Positions 21,392 through 31,937 of a DNA stretch of 64,000 nt are shown one piece after another. The notes beneath the pieces are model-generated. The model saw only the letters and a list, made by a program, of their open reading frames with translations, was not told where the DNA came from and ran no database searches. The number at the start of each line of letters is the position of its first letter. Position 1 is the first letter of the stretch. Made by a program: the position numbers and the translations under genes. Origin of the DNA: Areca catechu (lineage: Eukaryota; Streptophyta; Magnoliopsida; Arecales; Arecaceae); the NCBI GenBank assembly GCA_021397845.1, contig JAHSVC010000043.1, positions 992,001 to 1,056,000 on the forward strand. Reading direction: 5' to 3'.

Positions 21392-23860
21392 ATGGATCGC
21401 TTTGGTCCGGAGTTCCGTCCTTCTGCTAAGCCGAAGCTGGACCCTCCAATCGAGGACTCCCTCTTCCTCCGACGAGGATGGAGGCGGCGAGGTTCGAGTT
21501 TAGTAGGCAGCCCGCCCCGGGTCCAGTAATCATCAGGGAGTCCGGGTCTTCTCCTCTTCCTCGAGTCCTTTCTGAGCCTGAAACCTTCTCGGTCGATGGG
21601 TCCGGAGGGATTGCCTCGGCGATTACCTATGAAGATATGCTGGCCATCCGGGAAGCCTACGGGATTCCCGAGTATGTCTGTCTCTCCGTTCCTCATCCGG
21701 GGGAGCGAGTGACTTCCAGTGGTCCTGGACGGATTGCCCTTTATGAGGAGGCATTCGCTGGGGGCCTCTGTTTTCCTCTTCACCCTTCTTCCTTTCATTT
21801 CTGGCCAACTATCATCTCGTCCCAACTCAGTTTGTCCCCAACGCCGTCAGGACCATTTTGCCTTCATAGTCTTGTGTCATTTCACGGGATTGTTGCCCGT
21901 TTCTCCCTCTTTAGGACATTTTCACCTAAAAACGCTACCCACCGAGGAGGGGTGGTGGTCTCTTTCCTCCGCCCTCGGGGAATAAAGTTTGTCCTCCCTT
22001 CCATTAAGGGATGGAAGAGTAGGTTTTCTTTGCTTCCGTAGAGGGGTCGACTAGGTCTGGAGTGACCCAGATCGATCTCCAAACTAGAATTTGCTGTCGA
22101 GGAGGCCGGCGTCAAACTGTCAAGCAGCTCAGATCGGCGGAGATCCCCTCACTTGAGGTTTTGCTGTCTGAACAAAATCTCCGCGAGGCTGGGGTGGGCT
22201 GGCATTGGAGTCGGGTGAGTCCCACTTGGCCATCCCCTTCTTTTTCTTCTTCTCTTTTTTCTTTTTTTTTTTCCTCTTTTTTTTGGGGGATGACCTTATT
22301 TCTGTCTGGTGCAGCAATGAAGTTCTCGATGGATGAGCTACTCTCGTTCTCCGAGGCGCGGGAGCGGCCACTGAGGCTGCCGAGCCAGTGCTGAAAGAGC
22401 CGAGCTGAGAAAGGGGTGAGGTCGGTGCCGGCTGGGGTGGACGTTTCGGTGTAGGTAGAGACGAATGCGCCGGTACAGGAGCGCAGATGGACGAGGGCGG
22501 TCGAGCTGTTTCGGAGCCTCCCAAAGCGATGTCCGAGCCCGAGGGGTTGTTCGCGTGAGGTCAACCGCCGCTGCTGCCAGGTCGGCGCCCCCCTCCTTGG
22601 AGGTCTCCAGTGCCGAGGAGGACGGGGGGGCGCAAGAAGTCATGCCAACGCTCCAAGTCCGGTCCGATGCGGTGCCAATCTCCAGTTGGCGCCAAGGAGC
22701 TTCTACCGCTGAAGGAGTCGAACCGGCAGAAACACGGGAGAGGAACTACCGCGAGCCCTTTCGGCTAGGCTCAAACGTGTCCTTAAGAAGGATGCGAGCC
22801 TGGCGGAGCGCATGATGGACTTCTCGGTCCAGTCATGCGACAGGCGCGAGGGGAGTGGCGACTACTCGGTGATGTCATCACAGCAGCGTCCTAGCTGTAT
22901 GCCATAAGTAGTTCCCCTGACTTTGACATCTTTTTGTCTCCTTCTCTGTTAGTCTGTTGCTGACCTTGCTCTTTCGATGTAGCAAGGGCGAGAGATGATC
23001 CTCATAAGGGATTACTGCCGCAACTAGACAAGGAGGGACCAAGAGAGGGCGGAGCGAGCTTGCATCCCTCAAAGCTGAAGTAGGCCGCAAGGATGCGGAG
23101 GTTCGGGAGGTTAGCTAGAAGGTGAAGAGCCTCCAGACCGAAGCTGCTGAAGCAGCAAAATAAGGAAGGAGCTCGAAACGAGCTCGAGTCAAGCGGGCTC
23201 GGCTGAAGGAGCTTCGGCGCGAGTCAGAGGTGGCCAGAGAGAGGGCCACCTCCGCTGAGAAGAAGGTGGTGCGGCGAGAAGAGAGCTGCCGATGCAGAGG
23301 AGAAGGGCCGCCCTTTCCCACGCTCCACTGAGACTGCCGAGAAGGTGCTGGCAAGGCCATCCGTCCGTCCGAGCACACCTGAAGGCAGAGCTGGAAGAGG
23401 TCTGGCACCGGGCGAGGCTGTAGAGAAGGTAGCGCTGATGCTGTGGCTACCTTCAAGCGACCTCGGAGTACCTCAAGGACTTCGGGAGCAGCAACGGACT
23501 CCTTCGCCAAGGAGTTCACATACTGCCTGTCCCAGCTACGGGGAGTTCTGTCCGAGGAGCAGCTAGCCACACTCGAGTCCCGGGGAAGAAGGCTTCCTCT
23601 GCAACGATGACAGTGGCGGCAAGGCAAGGAGCTACTCCAACGAGGCTCGGGCTCCAGCGACCTAGGAAGCGCTTGACCCCCGGGAACCGACAGCGAGGGC
23701 GGGCACCTGCGTCGCTGCCGGAGGCAGCCGGTCCGACCCCAGTGGCCTTAGTGGCTGAACCTGGCTCCTTCTATAGAGGTGGAGGAGGGAGAGGTCCCAA
23801 TAGTGCACGCCGGGGAAGGAGCCAGCCCCTTAGGAGGATTTTTCTTCTTTTGTACTAGTG
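21392..23860 (+). pseudogene. Tat antisense ORF (plant-transposon-type protein, coiled coil), decayed
   Basis: It starts at ATG 21392 (MDRFGPEFRPSAKPKLDPP), antisense to the element. After a shift near 21480 the conserved-looking part reads ITYEDMLAIREAYGIPEYV and GRIALYEEAFAGGLCFPLHP, then EEGWWSLSSA. This matches my memory of a family annotated as putative plant transposon protein in Tat elements; its function is unknown. A 100-bp intron fits at 22215-22314 (GTGAGT, pyrimidine tract, GGTGCAG). The later part (22990-23330) is rich in Glu, Arg, Ala and Lys in one frame or another, as in a long coiled coil. A further recognisable piece near 23440-23590 reads FTYCLSQLRGVLSEEQL. Many frameshifts and stops make it a pseudogene here. 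Confidence 0.65.
22215..22314 (+). other. Candidate intron in the antisense gene
   Basis: Donor GTGAGT at 22215, a run of C and T from 22230 to 22285, then TTTCTGTCTGGTGCAG ending at 22314. The next exon begins with CAATGAAG. A spliceable intron on the plus strand supports real antisense transcription at some time. Confidence 0.55.
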
Positions 23861-24329
23861 CTGTTTTCTCTTTTCTTGACCTGGTCACCCGGCCTGTCGG
23901 GGCCCATAAGATAATGTATTGGTTCTCCCAGTAATGAAATGCACTTTTGTAATATGGTGTCTCCGTCGTCTGCAATGTGGAATGTCCCCCTCTCTTCCTT
24001 CTCCCTTTCTTTGCTACTTCTTTCTTCTCGGTGGAGGGGAGGTCCGGGAGGGGAGCCAAGGACTTCGACTGGCATGGGCCCGGCGCTGAGCTCAAGGTCA
24101 TGCTAGTGAAGGATGTCAACCTTGGACTCAGTTGCTGAGGAGCATAATTTAGTGGTTGTATCTTGGAGTCGAGCTCGGAGACGTCAAAGGCTGAGATCCT
24201 TGGGTTGGAAGTCTGAGTCTTAAGCCCTAGTGTATCAGAGCCAGTCTCGAGGACATTGATGCTTGAGAATTGCGGTGCTAGAAATCTGAGTTCTAGGCCT
24301 TGGAATCCTGGAGTTGGGCTCGGAGGCAC
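23861..24329. other. 3' region of the Tat element, no recognised gene
   Basis: A minus-strand ORF spans 23748-24329 but resembles no retrotransposon domain that I know. The right part carries repeat words (GGAGTCGAGCTCGG, GAGTTGGGCTCGGAGGC) that grade into the tandem array. Possible 3' end of the antisense transcript. Confidence 0.4.
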
Positions 24330-24644
24330 TAAGTGCCTGGGGTTTCCCAGGTCCTTTGTCGGGGAGATGGGCCCCCGGTGCCGGAGGGTTACGGTCTTTA
24401 ATGCGGGGAGCTAGGCTCGCGGTGCTTGGGGCTTCCCAGGTCTTTGTGCAGAGCACTCTTCTCTGGACTTTGATGCCGGGGAGCTAGGCTCGCCGGTGCC
24501 TGGGGGCTTCCCAGGTATTTTGTGCCGGAGGGTCGTGGGATCCGGTCTTTGATGCGGGGAGCTGGCTCGCCGGTGCCTAGGGGCTTCCCAGGTCTTTTGT
24601 GCGGAGGGTCGTGGGATCGGTCTTTGATTGTCGACGATGCTGTC
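24330..24644. repeat. Degenerate tandem repeats, ~75-80 bp
   Basis: Four or so units carry GGGGAGCTAGGCTCGC followed by GGTGCYTGGGGCTTCCCAGG and GGAGGGTCGTGGGATC. The core GGGGAGCTGGCTCGCCGGTGC is the same as in the ~47-bp array further right, so the two arrays derive from one another. Confidence 0.75.
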
Positions 24645-24812
24645 CAGCCTAGGAGATCTGAGCTCGGAGGGGTGCCTCGTGGTGGAGGAGGCTAGGCTCA
24701 AACTCCTGGCCACGGGTCTCGATCTCGAGGGGTCCGCCTTGGGTGGAGGCTCGCGCTCGGCTCTAGCCTAGGCATCCCAGGCTTGCGGGAGTGGACTGGT
24801 GAAGGACAGGCC
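24645..24812 (-). repeat. LTR-derived segment inside the Tat 3' region
   Basis: This ~165-bp stretch follows the order of the element's own LTR (about 20318-20475): GATCTGAGCTCGGAGGGG, GTGGAGGAGGCT, CTCGATCTCGAGGGGTCCG, then a GGCTTGCGGGA.TGGAC block. It is flanked on both sides by tandem repeats. It suggests capture of LTR sequence, or that LTR and 3' repeats exchange sequence. Confidence 0.65.
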
Positions 24813-25129
24813 CGGCTTCAACTGTCATCGTGAGGTCGAGCCCAGGGGCATTGTCGATGACAGTTGCATGGCTCGGGGGTGCCCCTGGCCGGAGGTCTGA
24901 GCTCTGGTCTCGAGCAAGCGTCTCGGAGCTGGGCCGAAGACGATGAGAACTTGAGATGCACATTGGAGTTGGGCTCGTAGGCGCAGTGGTCGAGAGAGTT
25001 CCCTTGGCCGGAGATCTGAGCTCCGATGTTAGGCAGTTGTCCTGGAGCTGGGGCTCGGGGACGTCGATGATTTGAGAAGGCACATCTCGGAGCTGGGCTC
25101 GAAGGCATCGAGTGCTTGAGGGCTTCCCA
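24813..25129. repeat. Repeat-rich part of the Tat 3' region
   Basis: Irregular units with GGTCTGAGCTC, GGAGTTGGGCTCG and GGAGCTGGGCTCG words spaced ~60-150 bp apart. ORFs on both strands are proline/serine- or glycine-rich products of the repeats, not genes. Confidence 0.55.
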
Positions 25130-25915
25130 GGTCCTTCGCCTGGGAGCTAGGCTCGCCGGTGCCGGAGGGTCATCCGGTCTTTGTTGCCGGGGAGCTGGGC
25201 TCGCGGTGTCAGAGATCGTCCGATCTTTGTTGCGGGGAGCTGGGCTCATCGGTGCCGGAGGTCGTCCGGTCTTTGCTGCCGGGGAGCTGGGCTCGCCGGT
25301 GCCGGAGGTTGTCCGGTCTTGATGCCGGGGAGCTGGGCTCGCAGGTGCCGGAGGTCGTCGGTCTTTGATGCCGGGGAGTGGCTCGCCGGTGCCGGAGGTC
25401 GTTCGGTCTTTGATGCCGGGGAGCTGGGTCGTCCGGTCTTTGATGCCGGGGAGCTGGGCTCGTCAGTGCCGGAGGTCGTCGGTCTTTGTTGCCGAGAAGC
25501 TGGGCTCACCAGTGCCGGAGGTCGTCCGTCTTTGATGCCGGGGAGCTGGGCTCGCGTGACGGAGGTCATCCGGTCTTGTTGCCGGGGAGCTGGCTCGCCA
25601 GTGCGGAGGTCGTCGCGGTCTTGATTCTGGGGAGCTGGGCTCGTCGGTGCTGGAGGTCGTCAGGTCTTTGATGCCGGGGAGCTGGGCTCGCCGGTGCTAG
25701 AGTCGTCCGGTCTTTGTTGCCGGGGAGCTGGGCTCATCGGTGCGGAGGTCGTCCGGTCTTTGTTACGGGGAGCTGGGCTCGTCGGTGCTGAAAGTTGTTA
25801 GGTCTTTGATGCCGGGGAGCTGGGGTCGCCGGTTGCCGGAGGTCGTCTGGTCTTTGATGCCGGGGAGCTGGGCTTGCCAGTGCCGGAGGTCGTCTGGTCT
25901 TTGTTGTTCCTGCAA
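25130..25915. repeat. Satellite-like tandem array, ~47-bp unit, about 16 copies
   Basis: The unit contains GTCGTCCGGTCTTTG, then TGCCGGGGAGCTGGGCTCG, then CCGGTGCCGGAG. Successive GGAGCTGGGCTCG starts are 46-48 bp apart from 25143 onward. Units differ by single-base indels, which is why no long frame survives. Tandem repeats at this place are known for Tat elements, where they can seed genomic satellites. Confidence 0.92.
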
Positions 25916-26425
25916 GGTAAATAAACCGTTGCACAGAAAAATGATCTTCATTTCAAAAGGAGGGGGAACTTACACTATTGGCAGTAACTCCTCGTATTAC
26001 AAGCATTCCATGTCCGGGGGGAAATCTGGTTCCATCTAGGTCCTCGAGATAATGGGCTCTCCGTAGGAGAGCTCGGCCACTTCGTATGGGCCTTCTCAAT
26101 TCGGCGGGAATTTATAGCGCTCTCTGGGTTGAGACGCCTCAGGTCACCAGGTCGGAAGATCTTCAACTTCACCCGGTGTTATGACATAGGGCGACCTGTT
26201 ACCGGTGCGCCGCCACCCAAAGCGAGGCTCTGACCCCCGTTTCTTCGAGGGAGTCCAGGTCGAGGAGGGAGCGCCGCCGAGCTCAACTGGAATCACTATC
26301 ACCGTGACGAAGACGAGGTTGAATGGCGCTTTGCCCGTTGCCGCTCTGGGCATTGTGTGGCAGGCTCTCAGGACACTCAGGAGCTTTTCTGCTCCTTGCC
26401 CCCCCAGGCCTTCTTAGAGGCGCTC
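25916..26425 (-). pseudogene. Tat pol remnant: C-terminal end of integrase
   Basis: The minus strand reads HTMPRAATGKAPFNLVF then VIVIPVELG (26353-26280), the segment after the integrase core. Weaker traces of the following domain are RYKFPPN.EGPYEVAEL and ISRTWMEPDFPPDMECL near 26030-26120. Nothing upstream resembles the catalytic core, RT or RNase H. The gag frame reaches to about 26430, so the deletion junction must lie near 26400-26440. About 3 kb of pol is gone, judged from usual Tat element size. Confidence 0.75.
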
Positions 26426-26429
26426 CAGT

Positions 26430-27895
26430 CCCCCAGTATATCATCCCCACGGCTTCTCAGTAGGGTGATTATCGACCGCTGGGACTGGTGGAAGGGCGAC
26501 AAGTGCCTGGGATTCCAACTGGGATCTGCCCCCTACATACCTCCCGAGGTAGCCTCTCTCGATGAGTTCCTTAATCTCCCACTTGAGATCGCGGCATTCC
26601 TCGGTATCGTGACCGTGGTCGTGATGGAAGCGATAGTACTTGACCTGTCACGGGTGGCAGACGGCTTCAATGGCGGTGGGCACCTCAAGTAGGTCTGGCC
26701 CTCGACCTCCATGCGGATCTTCGTCCTCGGGGCGAGAAGGGGAGTGAGATTCCTTTCAGGGACAGGAGTGGTCCTCGGCCCGACCAGGGCGGAAGCTCAG
26801 AGCCAAACGGCGCTGGCTTCCGCACCCCAGGCGCTTCGATGGGCATGGGCCTCTTTGGTGACTTCTCGTCAAGCTCCCACCGGTTACGATCCGCCTCCTC
26901 GGCGCGGATGTACTTCTGGGCACGGATGAGGAGCTCAGAGTAAGACTTCAGAGGCTTTTGTCGAGCGAGTACGTCAAGCGGGAGGTCTTAAGCTCTCGCT
27001 TCAGGGCCAGTATGGCGGCGACTCCTTCAAACAGTAGATCTCCAGGGTGGCAGCCTTGAAACAAGCCACGTAATCCTACAGCGGCTCCTGATCCTGTTGC
27101 ATGATGGAAAAGAGGCTGTCCGCCTCGCGTGGTATCCTCCGGCAAACGTCGAAGTGAGCCACGAACTTCTGCCCCAACTAGGTGAAGGAGTTAATGCTCT
27201 CCGTCTCGAGGCGGGAGAACCATACTCGAGCCACCTTCCGGAGAGTGGCGGGGAAGGCGATGCATAGCAAAGCATCGGTGGCCCCCTGGACCTCATGAGG
27301 GTCCGGTAGCTTTCCAGGTGGTCCAGGGGGTCTGTGGTCCTGTCGTAAGGATCCACCTGCGGCATCCAGAACCGGTGCGGGATCGGCTCCGCTTGGATTT
27401 CTTGGAAGAATGGAGGACGGGCGTCGTAGCCCGCTGGCTCACTAGCAGAGCCCGGCATGCTGGTGAACCGGCGATCGAACTCCACCTTGTGTTCATGCTC
27501 CTCCAGGCGCCTACACATGTGTGCCTGGCGGCTTCATCAGGGAACCCCTCCATCGAAGGAGACGAGAAAGGTGAATGGATGCGCGGCAACCGTGGTGGGG
27601 GGTCTTACCTTTCTTGCCTCGGTGGGGTATGGGCACCTCCCACCGAGGTTTAGTGAGCGACTCTCTCCATCAGCAGAGGCCGGCTCGTTGTCTTTTCGTC
27701 GGAGCTTGATGGCTGCCTCGGTTGTCAGTGGTGGCCCGTGGCTGCGACGGCCCTCCTTGAAGGAGCATAGGCTATCGCGGGGAGTTGCGGCATGGGCCGC
27801 CAGGGTCCCTGGCTGCTGGTGGATAGCCACAGACCGGTGCTGGTAATGGAGCTGGCGCACTACTGTGGCAAGAACTTGCATCTGCCGGGCAAGTA
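26430..27895 (-). pseudogene. Tat gag, decayed
   Basis: On the minus strand the N-terminal part (27881-27537) has QMQVLATVVRQLHY and a basic, Glu-rich linker. The capsid-like core (27027-27470) shows PHRFWMPQVDPYDRTTDP followed by LDHLESYRTLM. Further on come ALKRELKTSRLTYSLDKSL and PKRPMPIEAP. A zinc-knuckle-like region survives in pieces near 26590-26650. Frameshifts interrupt it about every 100-300 bp. It is the structural protein of the element and usable, if at all, only in an older intact copy. Confidence 0.8.
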
Positions 27896-28087
27896 TGGCA
27901 GCTAGGCCTCTAGTGGGGGTGGCTGGACCGGAGTAGGTGGCTCCACTTCTGTCTCCGATCCGTGCAAGTTCCTGTGAGAAGGGGATGCCTCCGCCGGCTG
28001 GGAGAAGCTCCCCCGGCCCGGGTGGTCATCGTCCCCCGGTGCCGGTCCGGCTGAGCGGGGCTTGAACTAGATCAAATGTCGTTCTGT
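27896..28087 (-). other. Untranslated leader of the Tat element
   Basis: A GC-rich stretch between primer site and the first gag-like frame. An in-frame gag ATG could not be fixed because of decay. Confidence 0.4.
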
Positions 28088-28088
28088 G

Positions 28089-28108
28089 CCCCCTACCTGG
28101 CACACCAA
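28089..28108 (-). other. Primer binding site region of the Tat element
   Basis: On the minus strand, two bases after the LTR end (GGTAACA, GA), the sequence TTGGTGTGCCAGGTAGGGGG follows. It is unlike the initiator-Met site and like the GCGCCAGGTAGGGGG leaders that I recall from Tat-type elements. The tRNA species was not determined. Confidence 0.6.
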
Positions 28109-28110
28109 TC

Positions 28111-29395
28111 TGTTACCGCCGGATCGTCGTGGCAGTAGCTCTTTGGGTGGTCGGGAGTCACGCGTCCGCCCGCCTGGGAATGCCTCCGGCACCGGGGACC
28201 TGCAAGGAAGCAAGTCAGTGACCCGGGCCGGGGATTCCGGCAGGGGCACTCCGATGATCAAGTCAGTGACGATCTAGGGGAACAGATCCTCTGGTCGAGC
28301 CCCTCTAGATGAATCTATGATAAGAGGAGGAATGTAGTGTGAGTGGAGATGAGGATGAGCTGGGATTGGTGTGGAACGGGTGGTGGTTCTTCCCGCGCTT
28401 CTACTCTGGCTTCCCTCTTCTTCCCTGCCCTCATGCTCTGGTCCATCCTCCCTTTTTTTATTCGAAAAGCATGGCTTATGTGTCGCTCGGTTCCTACCTT
28501 TTTTATTTGAAAAGCAGCTATGGGATCTCCCCGTTGGGGTAGATGCAGATAGCTTTTGCTATTTTTGGAGGGAGTTTCTACCTTGGTTTGCTTCGGGATC
28601 TAACACACGATATTGTGTACGGCGAGGTACCATAACATGGACGGGACGTCTCTCTGTTGTGATAATCAGGGAAGCCTCCATAGATTTTTGACATTCCTTC
28701 TGCTATCCCTCTCCTGAGAGTCTGTCAGGGTCTCGATCGACGGGCCACCAGTCTTGGGATCCGTGCTCTCCGATAGGATCTTTTCTCCGGTTGTACGGCA
28801 GATCGGCGGAGGGTATGGCACCTTGATGCGGCATGGTTGGTGTCGTACGGCCCTCGGGAGCATCGCCCACTATCCTCGGAGGAGAGGTAGGGCTCCCTTG
28901 GTGGCCAGCGTATTGGCTTGAACAGAGGGCCAAGCTGGAGAGGCAGGGCGTCTGCGGTAGACTCGCCTGGGTGCTGCTCGCAGGACAGAGGTGGACCGAG
29001 CTCAATCGCGGAGGGGCGCTCCGTGGTGGAGGAGGCTGAGCTTGACTCTTGACCACGGGGCCCGACTTCAGATGAGCTCGGTGCCGGGGTGCCACCCAGC
29101 CCAGGGGACCTGAGCTCGGAGGGGCGTCTCGTGGCGGAGGAGGCTGAGCTCGACTCCTGACCACGGGGCTGATCTCGAGGGGTCCGTCTTAGGGGGAACT
29201 CGGACCCGGCTCCGGCCTAGGTGTTCATGGCTTACGGAATGGACCTGGCGGAGGACGGAGCTTGCCTTTGGTGAGCAGGGGTATTGCCTCAGGAAGCTCA
29301 GCTCGGCAAAGGCGTTCATGTTGAAAACTTGTCGTGGTGCCTGATGGGGACTCCACGTCCGCTGCCTCATGCCACATCAGCATTTGGCCACATCA
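28111..29395 (-). repeat. Tat element 5' LTR
   Basis: It is 1285 bp, from TGTTACCGCC to GGCCACATCA, and aligns with 19373-20886 apart from that copy's duplication. It contains two ~108-bp-spaced copies of a GAGGGGCG..TC.GTGG block (29011 and 29119). Confidence 0.92.
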
Positions 29396-29805
29396 GATGG
29401 TGACCATCAAAGTGGCCTGTTCATGAGATTTACAAAATCCTTTTAAAGCTATTTAGAAAGGATTGTGTAGCATTATATGTTGGAGAGAGATTTCTTATTT
29501 GGATTATTTTCTTCTAAAGAGTTTTTGCATTGGACAAAGGGCTCTCTATTAAAATAATACTTACAAAGTTTTTCTAAAATATATTGTTATATTTCTCTAT
29601 TAATTAACTGCATAAAGATTATTTAGCAGTTAGTATATTTGTGTTCAATGAGTTAAAGCTTCGTTTGATGACTCTGACTGAATGTAGATTTGAAAACTGA
29701 AATTATGCTAGCACTAAGTATGATGAAATATAGATATTATATATATACTGATCTTCTATCTTAGTATCTTAATAGAGTACTTTGAAATAAAGCTACTTAT
29801 AAAGT
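29396..29805. other. AT-rich spacer between Tat and copia elements
   Basis: 410 bp without an ORF or a recognised repeat. It may be the continuation of the sequence into which both elements inserted. Confidence 0.5.
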
Positions 29806-30023
29806 TGTTGCAGCAAGCAATCTAAGAAGGGGGGGTGATTGAGTTTCAAAAACTTTTGTAAGTATGTGCCAATTCAAAATAATTTAGGTGCTAGTGAATT
29901 ATAAGTGTTTGTGTGATATTTAAGAGTTTGCAGTAGAAATAAATAAGTAAATATGAAGTAAATAAGAGCAAATAATGAGAGAGCAAGTAATCACAAATAC
30001 TAGGATATATACGGGTTCGGTGC
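29806..30023 (-). repeat. Element E 3' LTR, part 1
   Basis: 218 bp matching 59070-59290 nearly base for base (AGCAAGCAATC, GTATGTGCCAATTCAAAA, AAATACTAGGATATATA). It stops at GGTGC, where element C is inserted. It continues at 49507. Confidence 0.92.
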
Positions 30024-31593
30024 TGTTGCCCAACAAGGAGTCCAAGAGGGGGTGATTAGGTATTTAAAAAATTTAAATAATTATGTGCTGAACTTTAAGT
30101 GTTAGTGTGGCAAAGTAATTGTACTAAAGAGATATGCTGCAGAAGTAACAAATTAAGTGCAAAAGATAAAGAGCAAGTGAAGAAAGAAGCAAACAACTAC
30201 AAACACTAGATGTATAGTTATTGGTGCACTCCAAGCACCTACATCCACTTCAAACTTTTTCCTGGAGATTTTCACTATAATCTATCAAGATTATAGTAGA
30301 CTGTTTTTTCAAGGTCATAAGTCAAACCTCGTTGGTTTTATCACCCAGGCTCACCAACAACCTTCATAACGTGTTTTAATCTAGACTTATTAGTAAACCC
30401 TAATTGGTTTATCTCTTAGGCTCACCAACAATCTTTAACACTAGTTTCAATACTTTTAAGGCTAGTAATAACAAATAAAATCAAGTACACAGAATAAGCA
30501 CAAGAAATAGCTCCTAAATGAGCGAAAATAAATTCGATGAAGCTCTTCTTGAATGCTTGAGTTGTCTCCTTCTTAGAATCTTTGAATGCACTCTTTTTGA
30601 TTAATAATTTGAAGGCTCAAAGCTGAGTTGAAGGCTTTTCAGGTGGAATCTACTTTAAGGCTCACACTTATCTTTTCTCAAAAGATAAAACTTGTCTCTA
30701 CTTGTTGTTCTTAGATTCTTGTTTCCAAGTGTGTTGGTGAGTGATAATAGCTCCAAAATACTGAAAAGATCGTTGGAGACTGTTAAAGTGAAAAAAAAAA
30801 TAGCCGTTTGAATCATTCTGAACTTCTGAAAAACTAGTCGTTACACTAAATGTCGATACTTGAATCTTTATGAGTCGATCTGTGAGTCGACACTTAAAAT
30901 TGTGAGTCGACACTTGGATCGACACTAGGCAAAAATTTGAATTTCCAGGGTGCTACTTTACTTTTGCTCTCAGGCTTTGAGTCGGTCTGAGTTGACACTG
31001 GATTTGTGAGTCGACACTGAGTCTGTGAGTCATTTTTCTGAGTCAACACTAGGCAAAAAGATCTTTAAATAGTATGTTCTATTCATTTTCTGTTCTTAGG
31101 CCTTGAGTCGACCTGTGATCGACACTTGAATCTTGTGAGTCGATACTTGAGTCTGTGAGTCGACCTGTGAGTAGATGCCTGGCACGCAACAAAAAAACTT
31201 TGCATGCCAATCTTTTGAAGTGTCGATACTTTTTTCATGAGTCGACTGTGAGTCGACCTGTTAGTCGACACTTGATCCATGAGTCGACACTTTGAGTAGA
31301 CACTTGCACTATGCCATTTCAAAAAGTATGCCAAACTCTGAAATTTTTAAATTGTGTCCAAGAACCTCTTAGACTCATCTTCATAAGGGCCAAATGGATT
31401 ATTTTATCAATGTTCCGAGGTGAGAAGACAACTTAAACATCGAAATTCATCTGCTTTGATGTTAGCAATTTTGATACACTGAGTGAAGAAATTGATGTAC
31501 CTATGTCCTGAAATTCATACTCCAATTGAAATATTAGTCTAAACATATACTCAATGTTTTGTTATTCATCAAAAAAGGCAGCCAAAGCCAACA
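30024..31593 (-). repeat. Element C 3' LTR
   Basis: 1570 bp. The part at 30840-31310 is packed with GAGTCGACACTTG-like words in both orientations. Compared with its partner at 47922-49506 it shows scattered substitutions and small indels. Confidence 0.93.
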
Positions 31594-31606
31594 ATCTCCC
31601 CTTTTT
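31594..31606 (-). other. Polypurine tract of element C
   Basis: The minus strand reads AAAAAGGGGAGAT followed by TGTTGGC, the LTR start. It is preceded by GTCATCATC, an arrangement that I associate with Sirevirus 3' ends. Confidence 0.88.
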
Positions 31607-31937
31607 GATGATGACAAAACTTTGAGTATATAAGCATATAAGTTCCAAAATTTGACTAGTATAGTCTTAAGAATTCTGAAATTGAATGTCTTTCAAAACA
31701 TCTTCATATTTGTCAACAAACAAAGTTCACACATGTATTAGGTGAGAATGAATCAAATTATTAGTTCATACATCAATGTTTCAAGAGTTTCAAGGTTAGA
31801 ATTTTTCAATTCTCCCCCTATTTTAGGTACTTATGAATTCTTGAAAAATTTTAAAATTTGTTGCTTATATAACCTTTTCTACTCTCCCCTTTTGTGATCA
31901 TTAAGCACTAAAAGTTTTCTCCCCCTGAATAGGTGCG
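31607..31937. other. 3' non-coding part of element C
   Basis: AT-rich, no ORF. It holds several pyrimidine blocks on the plus strand (CTCCCCCTATTTT, CTCCCCTTTTGTG, CTCCCCCTGAAT). On the minus strand these are extra polypurine runs, a known feature of Sireviruses near the 3' LTR. Confidence 0.55.

Larger units (their letters stand above)
19373..29395 (-). mobile_element. Ty3/gypsy Tat-lineage element, pol-deleted, with antisense gene
   Basis: Direct repeats 19373-20886 and 28111-29395 start TGTTRCYGCC and end CACATCA. In the transcriptional sense (minus strand) the order is 5' LTR, primer site, gag, a scrap of integrase, a GC-rich tandem-repeat 3' region, a gene on the opposite strand, polypurine tract, 3' LTR. 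Antisense ORFs and hypervariable repeat-rich 3' regions are known from the Tat lineage, which supports the assignment. Protease, RT, RNase H and most of integrase are missing. The bases outside the ends (GGTTT and GATGG) do not match, so no target duplication is seen. Confidence 0.88.

Noticed and set aside
22112..22643. Minus-strand ORFs opposite the antisense gene
   Set aside because: They are shadows of the plus-strand gene and its pyrimidine-rich intron (poly-Lys/Glu in translation).
24330..25915. CRISPR-like array
   Set aside because: Units are contiguous and degenerate without unique spacers, and the DNA is plant nuclear; it is a minisatellite in a retrotransposon.
25116..25934. Repeat-rich ORFs with GELGS / RPDDLRH type periodicity
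   Set aside because: They are translations of the 47-bp tandem array in several frames; unit indels show there is no selection on a frame.
19373..29395. Exact target duplication of the Tat element
   Set aside because: GGTTT and GATGG do not match; shifting the ends by a few bases gives only partial, unconvincing matches.
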